DNA from: Terrabacter sp040702505
GTDB lineage: Bacteria > Actinomycetota > Actinomycetes > Actinomycetales > Dermatophilaceae
Direction: 5' to 3'
Length of the DNA stretch: 64,000 bases
Assembly (NCBI RefSeq): GCF_040702505.1
Contig: NZ_JBFBLC010000001.1
Coordinates: 992,001 to 1,056,000, forward strand
Made by a program: the position numbers and the translations under genes. A model generated the notes under the pieces. That model was not told the origin of the DNA, searched no databases, and saw only the letters and a list, made by a program, of their open reading frames with translations. Positions 57,820 through 64,000 of the stretch are shown here, piece by piece; position 1 is the stretch's first letter; every line of letters begins with the position of its first letter.

Positions 57820-58938
57820 GTGGGCACCGCATCGCTGGCCCTGCTCATCGTCGGCTGGCTGCTCGGTTGGCTGCTCGGTTGGGCGCTCGGTTGGGGGCTC
57901 GCCGGCAGTCGTCCGGTGCTGCCCACGGCAGACTCCGCGGTGCCGGCCCGGCTCCCGGCCCCGAGGGTGTCCGTCGTCATCCCGGCCCGGAACGAGGTCG
58001 GGCGGCTGCCCGAGCTGCTGCGCTGTCTGGCCGAGCTCGACCCGGCACCTGGCGAGGTGGTCGTCGTGGACGACGAGTCAACCGACGGCACGGCCTCCCT
58101 GGCCCGCGCAGCGGGCGTGCGGGTCATCCCGTCGTCGCCGCCACCGGGCTGGACCGGCAAGGCCGCGGCCTGCCAGCGCGGCGCCGACGACTCCACCGGC
58201 GACGTGCTCGTCTTCCTCGACGCCGACACCGCACCCGCTCCCGGGGCGGTTGCGGCGCTGGCTGCGGCAGCCAGGGGCGGAGAGCTCGTCTCGGCGCATC
58301 CCCGTCACCGCGTGGAGCGGCCCTACGAGTACCTCTCCATGGGGCCGGCCGTCGTCACCGTCCTGGCGGGTGGCCTCGGGGCCTCGCCGCGGTGGCGCTG
58401 GTGGCGCAAGCCCATCGCCTTCGGCCCCGCCATCGCGGTGCGGCGCGACGCCTACGAGCGCTTCGGCGGGCACGCGTCGGTGCGGGGCGACCTCGTCGAG
58501 GACCTCGCCCTGGCACGGGCTGCCGACCGCGCCGGGGTGCCGGTGCGGGCCCTGCTTGCGGGTGAGCAGATCTCCTACCGGATGTATCCCGAGGGCCCGC
58601 GCTCCCTCCTCCACGGCTGGGGCCGCAACCTGGCCCGGGGTGCCGGCGCCACGCCGCTGCCGCGTCTCGCGGCGACGGTCGTCTGGGTGGTCGCCGCCCT
58701 CCACGCCGGTCTCGTCCTGGCCGTGGACCCGAGGCTGCTCTCGCTGCTCTGCTACGCCGGGTTCGCGGTCCAGTTCGGCGCCGTCGCCCGGTGCGTCGGG
58801 CGCTTCCGCCCGGTGGCTGCTGCGCTCCACCCTCTGGCCCTCGGCGCGTTCGTCGTGCTGTTCTGCTGGTCGCTCGTCCTCGTGGTCCACCGCCGGAGCG
58901 TGCCCTGGCGGGGACGGCGGGTGGAGGTCGGCGTGTGA
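57820..58938 (+). CDS. Glycosyltransferase family 2, CrtQ-like
   Basis: A 372-residue membrane GT2 protein: an N-terminal helix (LLIVGWLLGWLLGWALGW), then VSVVIPARNEVGRLPELLRC, VVVDDESTDGTASLARAAGV, the acidic metal motif in VFLDADTA near residue 134 and RGDLVEDLALARAADRAGVP. Three helices near the C-terminus follow. CrtQ adds glucose to a carotenoid carboxylate in the staphyloxanthin pathway. The next gene encodes a CrtO-like acyltransferase and overlaps this one by 4 nt, so the pair probably modifies a lipid or carotenoid. The start is the GTG behind a TACGGT hexamer. Confidence 0.8.
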   Translation: MGTASLALLIVGWLLGWLLGWALGWGLAGSRPVLPTADSAVPARLPAPRVSVVIPARNEVGRLPELLRCLAELDPAPGEVVVVDDESTDGTASLARAAGVRVIPSSPPPGWTGKAAACQRGADDSTGDVLVFLDADTAPAPGAVAALAAAARGGELVSAHPRHRVERPYEYLSMGPAVVTVLAGGLGASPRWRWWRKPIAFGPAIAVRRDAYERFGGHASVRGDLVEDLALARAADRAGVPVRALLAGEQISYRMYPEGPRSLLHGWGRNLARGAGATPLPRLAATVVWVVAALHAGLVLAVDPRLLSLLCYAGFAVQFGAVARCVGRFRPVAAALHPLALGAFVVLFCWSLVLVVHRRSVPWRGRRVEVGV

Positions 58939-59447
58939 GGAGCCGGAGCCCCTGGGCGGTGGTGCTCATCGACACCGCCGTCTGGGCCGGGTGGAGCACG
59001 GCCGTCGGGTATGCCGCCCGGCAGCTTCCGTCGGGTGCGCTGGCACGAGACGCGGGCGTGACCAGGATCCGCCAGTGGGAGCATGACGGTCGCACCTGGG
59101 AGGCCGTCGGCATCCGCCGATGGAAGGACCGGCTGCCCGACTTCGGACCGGTGCTCGGTAGCTCGTCCAAGCGTCACCTGCCCGGGTGGGGCGTGGACGG
59201 CCTGGAACGCTTCGCGGTGGAGACCCGGCGGGCGGAGCTGGTGCACTGGGCCATCCCGGCGGCGCTGCCCCTCTTCGCCCTCTGGAACCCGCCGGCGCTG
59301 TTCTCGGCGATGGCGCTCTACGCTGTCGCCGCCAACGTGCCGTGCCTGCTCGTGCAGAGGTACAACCGCGCTCGCATCGAGCAGCTCCTGACCCGGAGGA
59401 GGGAGCGTGCGCGGCGCCAGGGCTCCGCCGGGGCGCGACAGGGCTGA
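58935..59447 (+). CDS. Glycosyl-diaponeurosporenoate acyltransferase-like protein (CrtO-like)
   Basis: A 170-residue membrane protein with the CrtO pattern: WEHDGRTWEAVGIRRWKDRL, PDFGPVLGSSSKRHLPG, ERFAVETRRAELVHWAIPAA and LWNPPALFSAMALYAVAANV with a LVQRYNRARI end. CrtO esterifies glycosylated C30 carotenoid with a fatty acid in Staphylococcus. With the CrtQ-like gene upstream it should act on a glycosylated product. No CrtM, CrtN or CrtP homologue is in the window, so the substrate is either made elsewhere or is not a carotenoid. It starts at GTG overlapping the upstream stop. Confidence 0.82.
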   Translation: MRSRSPWAVVLIDTAVWAGWSTAVGYAARQLPSGALARDAGVTRIRQWEHDGRTWEAVGIRRWKDRLPDFGPVLGSSSKRHLPGWGVDGLERFAVETRRAELVHWAIPAALPLFALWNPPALFSAMALYAVAANVPCLLVQRYNRARIEQLLTRRRERARRQGSAGARQG

Positions 59448-59620
59448 AGGGGCGCTGGCAGTCACGCCGTCCACCCGTCGTAGACAGACCATGCCACCGT
59501 GGTTATTTTGGGCAGATCGTCGTGGCGGTTCCCCCCGCCCCGGGCCGATAGAGAGAGATGCCCCCATGTCTCGTCACCTCCGCCTTTGCCCGTCTTCCGC
59601 CGATGAGCGGGAGGGATGAC

Positions 59621-61438
59621 GTGTCCGGCGCCGGTCCCGAGCTGAAGAGGGCGCTCAACCAGCGCCAGCTGACGATGATCGCCATGGGTGGCGTCATCGG
59701 AGCCGGGCTGTTCGTCGGCTCCGGGACGGTGATCAAGGCGACCGGCCCGGCTGCGTTCCTCACGTATGCCATCTGCGGGGTCCTCATCATCCTGGTGATG
59801 CGGATGCTGGCCGAGATGGCGGTGGCCAACCCGTCGACAGGATCGTTCGCGGACTACTCCCGCAAGGCCCTCGGCAACTGGGCGGGCTTCTCCGTCGGCT
59901 GGCTCTACTGGTACTTCTGGGTCATCGTCGTGGGGTTCGAGGCCGTGGCCGGCGCCAAGGTGGTCAACTTCTGGCTCCCCGGGGTGCCCACCTGGGTGCT
60001 GAGCCTGCTGCTCATGCTCCTCATGACGGGCACCAACCTCATCTCGGTCTCCTCGTTCGGCGAGTTCGAGTTCTGGTTCGCCGGCATCAAGGTCGGCGCG
60101 ATCATCGTCTTCCTCGTGTGCGGTTCGCTCTTCGTCCTCGGCATCTGGCCGAATGCGAACCTGGACTTCAGCAACCTGACCGCCCACGGCGGCTTCTTCC
60201 CCAACGGGGGCCTGGCGGTCACCGCCGGAGTCGTGACGGTGATCTTCTCCATGGTGGGCGCCGAGATCGCCACCATCGCGGCCGCCGAGTCGGACAACCC
60301 GGAGCGTGCCGTCTCCAAGGCCGCCAACTCGGTGATCACCCGCATCGCGATCTTCTTCGTGGGCTCGATCTTCCTGCTGGCGGTCATCCTGCCCTGGAAC
60401 TCCTCGACCCTCGAGGCCTCGCCCTACGTCGCGGCGTTCCAGAAGATGGGCATCCCGTATGCCGACCACGTGATGAACGCGGTCGTGCTGACCGCCGTGC
60501 TCTCGTGCCTCAACTCCGGCCTCTACACCGCCTCGCGGATGCTCTTCGTCCTCGCCGCGCGCCGTGAGGCCCCCGCCTCGATGGTGTCGGTCAACTCGCG
60601 AGGCGTCCCGGTGGTCGCGATCCTGGCGTCGTCGGTCGTCGGCTTCCTCGCCGTGATCATGGCGGCCGTCTCGCCCGACACCGTCTTCTCCTTCCTGCTC
60701 AACTCCTCCGGCGCCGTCATCCTCTTCGTCTACCTGCTCATCGCCGTCTCGCAGATCATCCTTCGCTACCGGGCAGACCCGGCCACGCTCAAGGTGAGGA
60801 TGTGGTGGTTCCCCGCGCTGTCGGTGATCACGGCGCTGGGGATCGTGCTGGTGCTGGTGCAGATGGGACTGACCGCGGACGTGCGGATCCAGCTCGTCCT
60901 GAGCCTCGTGTCGTTCGGCGTGGTCCTCATCCTGTTCTTCGTCAACCGGGCGCGCATCGGTCGGCTCCCCGAACGGGCCGCGACCGAGCCCACCGGCCGC
61001 TCCCGACGCGTGCTGGTCCTGGCGAACCAGACCCTCGAGGCCGACGAGCTGATGACCGAGCTGCAGCGCATCGACGCCCTGGGAGAGGCGACGTACTACG
61101 TGTGCGTCCCGGCCAGCGCGGTCGAGACGGGGACCGCCTCCACGCACGGCGCGGTGTCGGTCCGGGACGCGACGATGGAGGCCGCCGAGGGCCGGCTGCG
61201 CAGGACACTCGATGCGCTCGCCGCACACCGGCTCGACGCCACCGGCGACCTCGGCGACTACCGCCCGCTGCGCGCTCTCCGAACGGCGGTCCAGCAGTTC
61301 CAGCCCGACCAGATCGTCGTCGTGACCCTGCCCGCCTCCGAGTCGGTGTGGCAGCGCTTCGAGGTCGTCGACCGGGCGGCTGAGCTCGGCCTGCCCGTCA
61401 CCCACGTCGAGGCCACCTCGCTGGCGACCAGGGTCTGA
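59621..61438 (+). CDS. APC family amino acid permease with C-terminal stress-protein-like domain
   Basis: GTG 59621 follows GGGAGGG at 7 nt and is preferred over ATG 59603. The 605-residue protein has the amino acid-polyamine-cation transporter core: LNQRQLTMIAMGGVIGAGLF, VGSGTVIKATGPAAFLTYAI, IFSMVGAEIATIAAAESDNP, LNSGLYTASRMLFVLAARRE. From about residue 460 an extra cytosolic domain begins RRVLVLANQTLEADELM and continues for about 145 residues with PDQIVVVTLPAS. It resembles a universal-stress or nucleotide-binding fold. A USP gene starts 3 nt downstream, so the transporter may be controlled through this domain. Confidence 0.85.
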   Translation: MSGAGPELKRALNQRQLTMIAMGGVIGAGLFVGSGTVIKATGPAAFLTYAICGVLIILVMRMLAEMAVANPSTGSFADYSRKALGNWAGFSVGWLYWYFWVIVVGFEAVAGAKVVNFWLPGVPTWVLSLLLMLLMTGTNLISVSSFGEFEFWFAGIKVGAIIVFLVCGSLFVLGIWPNANLDFSNLTAHGGFFPNGGLAVTAGVVTVIFSMVGAEIATIAAAESDNPERAVSKAANSVITRIAIFFVGSIFLLAVILPWNSSTLEASPYVAAFQKMGIPYADHVMNAVVLTAVLSCLNSGLYTASRMLFVLAARREAPASMVSVNSRGVPVVAILASSVVGFLAVIMAAVSPDTVFSFLLNSSGAVILFVYLLIAVSQIILRYRADPATLKVRMWWFPALSVITALGIVLVLVQMGLTADVRIQLVLSLVSFGVVLILFFVNRARIGRLPERAATEPTGRSRRVLVLANQTLEADELMTELQRIDALGEATYYVCVPASAVETGTASTHGAVSVRDATMEAAEGRLRRTLDALAAHRLDATGDLGDYRPLRALRTAVQQFQPDQIVVVTLPASESVWQRFEVVDRAAELGLPVTHVEATSLATRV

Positions 61439-61441
61439 TGC

Positions 61442-62341
61442 ATGACGATCGTCGTCGCGTACACCGCGCAGGACAGCGGCGCCTCAGCCCTGGAGCTGGC
61501 CGGCGTCCTGTCACGGTCGACGGGTGAGCCGCTCGTCGTCACCGTCGTGGTGACGACGCCACACGCGGCGGGGGCCCCCGAGCTCATCGACGGCGACTAC
61601 CTCGGTCCCTTGACGGCCTGGGGCGAGTCGGTCCTGGAGAAGGCACGGGCGGGCCTGCCGGGTGACGTCACGGCCACCTACGAGGTGCGTCGGGCCTCCT
61701 CGATCCCGAGTGGGCTGCTCGCTCTGGCTGCCGACGTCCACGCCTCGGCCGTCGTGCTCGGGTCGTCAACCAAGGGTCCCCTCGGGCGGATCTCGCTCGG
61801 TAGCGTCACCGACCGGCTCGTGCACTCGGCCCCCGTGCCGGTGCTCCTGGCCCCTCGCGGCTACCGCCCGGCGCCCGGCTCGCGCATCCGTCGGGTCAAT
61901 GTCGGCTACGGGGGATCGAGGGACGGTGACCACGTGGCCGTCGTGGCTGCGGGCCTCGCCGAGAAGCTCGGCGCCGAGATGCGTGCCGTGACGTTCGCCG
62001 TCCGACCGCCGAAGCAGATCTACGGCGGCGTCGAGGAGTCGGCGGACGAGCTGGTCATCGACACCTGGGTGGCTCGGATGCGGGAGGCCCTCCACACGAC
62101 GGTCGGACGGCAGGATGCCGCCCTGGGTGAGCAGCTGGCCCGGACACTCGTCGTGGGTGAAGGCGTCTCCTGGGGCAAGGCGATCGCAGACGTCCACTGG
62201 AGCAAGGGTGACTTGCTGGTGGTCGGTCCGTCCTCGTCAGCCCCTGCCAGGCGTCTCTTCCTCGGCTCCCGAGCCTCGAAGATCCTCCGGGCGGCGCCTG
62301 TCCCGGTGTTTCTGGTGCCGGCGCCGGTGCGCCGCGGCTGA
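61442..62341 (+). CDS. Universal stress protein with two USP domains
   Basis: A 299-residue tandem USP. Domain 1 (1-145): MTIVVAYTAQDSGASALELA opening, then VVLGSSTKGPLGRISLGSVT, DRLVHSAPVPVLLAP. Domain 2 (150-299): RVNVGYGGSRDGDHVAVVAA, ending LLVVGPSSSAPARRLFLGSR, ASKILRAAPVPVFLVP. The first glycine-rich loop G-S-x-x-x-G-P-L-G-R fits ATP binding; in domain 2 it is changed to GPSSSAPARR. It starts 3 nt after the permease gene, so they should be translated together. Confidence 0.9.
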   Translation: MTIVVAYTAQDSGASALELAGVLSRSTGEPLVVTVVVTTPHAAGAPELIDGDYLGPLTAWGESVLEKARAGLPGDVTATYEVRRASSIPSGLLALAADVHASAVVLGSSTKGPLGRISLGSVTDRLVHSAPVPVLLAPRGYRPAPGSRIRRVNVGYGGSRDGDHVAVVAAGLAEKLGAEMRAVTFAVRPPKQIYGGVEESADELVIDTWVARMREALHTTVGRQDAALGEQLARTLVVGEGVSWGKAIADVHWSKGDLLVVGPSSSAPARRLFLGSRASKILRAAPVPVFLVPAPVRRG

Positions 62342-62373
62342 CCATCCCCGACCACGCCATGACCGGGAACGAC

Positions 62374-62409
62374 GGAACCGCAGGCCACGACGAGGTGACC
62401 TGCGGTTCC
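62374..62409. terminator. Hairpin between the USP gene and the tRNA fragment
   Basis: GGAACCGCAGG (62374-62384) and CCTGCGGTTCC (62399-62409) form an 11-bp stem. Read on the minus strand it directly follows the tRNA 3' end, as a tRNA terminator would. Confidence 0.8.
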
Positions 62410-62416
62410 GGGGTTG

Positions 62417-62458
62417 TGGCCAGGGGCGGGGTCGAACCGCCGACCTTCCGATTTTCAG
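62417..62458 (-). tRNA. 3' half of a tRNA-Phe gene (probable attachment site)
   Basis: On the minus strand this 42-nt segment reads as anticodon loop CTGAAAA (GAA anticodon), 3' anticodon stem TCGGA, variable loop AGGTC, T-arm GGCGG-TTCGACC-CCGCC, acceptor strand CCTGGCC and discriminator A. The 5' half (acceptor GGCCAGG, D-arm) is missing from the adjoining DNA, and the bases before the loop cannot pair with TCGGA. A cut at the anticodon loop is a usual crossover place for tRNA-targeting integrases. I read it as the displaced end left by integration. Confidence 0.8.
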
Positions 62459-62989
62459 GTGTCGGCGTGTCCTCGGGTGAGTCCCGATGCGTCGTCACTC
62501 AAGTTGTGACTTGCCGCTTCCGTCCCCATGACGGGCGGCTCGGTGTGGTCCCGTTGCTATCGGAGGCGCTATCACCGCGAGCCACGCGCCACATCTGCCC
62601 GGCACCCTGATAGCGGCCAGCACCAGGACCCCGGCCAGTGGGTCAAGGGTCGAGCTTGCTCGATCGCGAAGCGACGCTTTGCGCCCTTGACGCACTGGCC
62701 GGGGTCCGGACGATCTGGCTGCAGGGTGTCGGGCTTCGTCCTGCCCCCGGTCCGGTTCTGTCTGGGCCCGGGCGAGGACGGCGCGCCAGCGCCGCCCGCA
62801 GCTGGGCCCTTGCGCCGGCGGAGCCGGCGCCTTGACGGAGAAAAGAGACTTCTCACCAAGCGTCGCCGCGGCCTTCGGTGCTTTGGATCGCTGCGGTAAG
62901 GGGATGGAACGATCGCTTTTCGACCGCTTTGGCCTTTCCGACGCTTAGGCTCGCCACGTCTGTTGCGGCCTGTTGACGATTGGAGCGGG
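62459..62989. other. Gene-free left end of the putative integrated element
   Basis: No convincing gene occurs in these 531 bp. They contain a small hairpin (GTCAC/GTGAC at 62494-62510), a long inverted repeat at 62626-62707 and a GCGCCGGC/GCCGGCGC hairpin at 62812-62830. Composition becomes less GC-rich toward the right and the genome-wide GTATGCC heptamer is absent. Confidence 0.6.
62626..62707. repeat. Long inverted repeat
   Basis: GGACCCCGGCCAGTG (62626-62640) pairs perfectly with CACTGGCCGGGGTCC (62693-62707). After two mismatched bases TCAAGGG (62643-62649) pairs with CCCTTGA (62684-62690). The 34-bp centre holds further small palindromes such as CGAGC/GCTCG. It could fold as an RNA or act as a DNA element. 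Confidence 0.85.
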
Positions 62990-63760
62990 ATGGCTACTCA
63001 GGGGAGGCCTCCGCGGTATCGAGGCGGCTATCAGCCGCTGAGTCTCGCTAACTACGGCGCCACGGTGGAGACGCCAGCTGGCGGCGTCTCTTATCTACAC
63101 ATGGCTGGATACATGCGTCGCGTCGTCCGCGATCGTCCATACGGCGTCGTGAACGACTTCATCGCATCCACGCTCGGGGCACGCATTGGCGCGCCGGTGC
63201 CTCCGATAGCCCTCATCACGGACGGCTCGTCAGCAGGGTCGATCTCGATGGGCTTCGGGGAAGGTGGCCGGACGCCGCCTCCTGCTGACGCGAGCCGCGT
63301 CGCGGTGGATGATCCGTACTTGGCAACGGGCATCATCGTGCTCGATCAATGGACCTTGAATGGAGACCGACATGACGAGAACCTCGCCTACTTGCCGCGG
63401 TTCGGCTTAGCGGCGTTCGACTTCGACTGCGCTCTGATCGGGCCCAAGCCCCAGACAACCGCCGTCGACAGCCTCCAGAAGGGGCTCATGATGCCTCTAC
63501 CCAGGCACATCTTGGCTGAGCATCTGCCGACGTTGCAGTGGCTCTGGGGGTGGATCTCAAAAGTTCGAGCCGTCTCAGCGGAGGACATCCGTCGGTGCGT
63601 CTACCTATGCTTCGACGCAAGGCTGATCACGGTGGCCGAACGCGATAAGCTGATCGACTTCCTGACGCTCCGGCAGAGGTGGCTGGGTGACATCATGGAC
63701 AGAGGGCGCGAGATCTTCACGGGGATCGACGATTGGCCGCTCCTCGGATGGGGGAGGTGA
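62990..63760 (+). CDS. HipA-like kinase (short HipA_2-type)
   Basis: A 256-residue protein related to HipA kinases but shorter than the 440-residue HipA toxin. GDRHDENLAYLPRFGLAAFD, FDCALIGPK is the kinase catalytic loop and the metal-binding Asp-Phe-Asp; VNDFIASTLGARIGAPVPPI fits the N-terminal lobe. Codon use is less GC-biased than upstream genes. GGAG at 62982 supports ATG 62990. A DUF3037 gene follows with overlapping or nearly overlapping start; this pairing is known in many bacteria and resembles two-gene defence or toxin modules, role unproven. Confidence 0.8.
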   Translation: MATQGRPPRYRGGYQPLSLANYGATVETPAGGVSYLHMAGYMRRVVRDRPYGVVNDFIASTLGARIGAPVPPIALITDGSSAGSISMGFGEGGRTPPPADASRVAVDDPYLATGIIVLDQWTLNGDRHDENLAYLPRFGLAAFDFDCALIGPKPQTTAVDSLQKGLMMPLPRHILAEHLPTLQWLWGWISKVRAVSAEDIRRCVYLCFDARLITVAERDKLIDFLTLRQRWLGDIMDRGREIFTGIDDWPLLGWGR

Positions 63761-63765
63761 CCGTA

Positions 63766-64000
63766 GTGGCCGACGGTTGGTACCTGATCAAGACCGTGCC
63801 GGATCTCTTCCGCAATGAACCCATCAACGTTGGAGTGATGGTGACGATAGACGGGGAGGTGGGTTCCCGCTTCTTTGCGCAGGACGAGCGCGGACGGATC
63901 GATGGCCGTCGCCTCCCACGGACCTTTCCCCCCCTATCCACGTACCGTGAGTGGGTTTCGTATTTCAGCCGCGTCGCATCCGAGGACGGCCTCGAGGAGC
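63766..64000 (+). CDS. DUF3037 family protein (partial, runs off the window)
   Basis: The visible 78 residues read VADGWYLIKTVPDLFRNEPI, NVGVMVTIDGEVGSRFFAQ and RTFPPLSTYREWVSYFSRV. The N-terminal Y-L-I-K-x-V-P-D-x-x-R-x-E-x-I-N-V-G-V pattern is the DUF3037 signature. GGGGAGG ends 8 nt before GTG 63766; GTG 63757, which overlaps the kinase stop, is an alternative. The function is unknown; the gene is regularly paired with the HipA-like kinase. Confidence 0.75.
   Translation, partial: MADGWYLIKTVPDLFRNEPINVGVMVTIDGEVGSRFFAQDERGRIDGRRLPRTFPPLSTYREWVSYFSRVASEDGLEE

Noticed and set aside
62417..62520. Complete tRNA gene
   Set aside because: Only the half from the anticodon loop to the 3' end is there. 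The acceptor 5' strand and D-arm are absent from the next 100 bp, and the 5' anticodon stem does not pair.

Overview
The window is about 70 % GC chromosomal DNA from an actinobacterium, most likely a member of the Intrasporangiaceae (Terrabacter, Janibacter or Phycicoccus type). This rests on strong GC bias at third codon positions, many GTG starts, many leaderless-looking promoters, and the actinobacterial block SCP-like gene / purF / purM / DUF3073 / bldC. The family assignment is inference; no rRNA is present to confirm it. The heptamer GTATGCC/GGCATAC is clearly over-represented and falls in every reading frame.

Layout. 1-8.2 kb: purine synthesis (purF, purM) with an SCP-like gene, an acyl-CoA racemase, thpR, an AbiEi/DUF559-like protein bounded by palindromic repeats, DUF3073, bldC and a VOC protein. 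8.2-11.4 kb: a PucR-type regulator divergent from a D-amino-acid dehydrogenase-like flavoprotein. 11.4-16.8 kb: a GH13 branching-enzyme-like protein and a large secreted DUF1906 protein with three C-terminal repeats. 16.9-28.2 kb: a peptidoglycan amino-sugar salvage regulon on the minus strand (nagZ, namZ, AmiE-like amidase, RpiR regulator, murQ, ABC importer, sugar kinase). It resembles the Bacillus mur operon but has an ABC importer and a kinase where Bacillus has a PTS.

28.4-41.4 kb: ATP-dependent DNA ligase, an esterase flanked by inverted arrays of 32-bp repeats, a fatty-acid/acyl-CoA operon (two SDRs, a phosphotransferase, two acyl-CoA dehydrogenases) behind a TetR-like palindrome, and two overlapping histidine kinase genes with no response regulator. 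41.6-51.5 kb: a gas vesicle cluster, then a convergent Asp23/AmaP envelope-stress operon and a second, separate gvpA. 51.5-62.3 kb: mixed metabolism and transport, including a CrtQ/CrtO-like pair and an amino-acid permease with a universal-stress-like tail next to a USP gene.

62.4 kb to the end: a 42-nt 3' half of a tRNA-Phe gene marks the probable junction of an integrated element. Its first genes are a HipA-like kinase and a DUF3037 protein, preceded by a long inverted repeat. The gas vesicle/Asp23 segment is poor in the GTATGCC heptamer (one copy in about 11.7 kb against roughly one per 1.5 kb overall), which hints at a separate origin.
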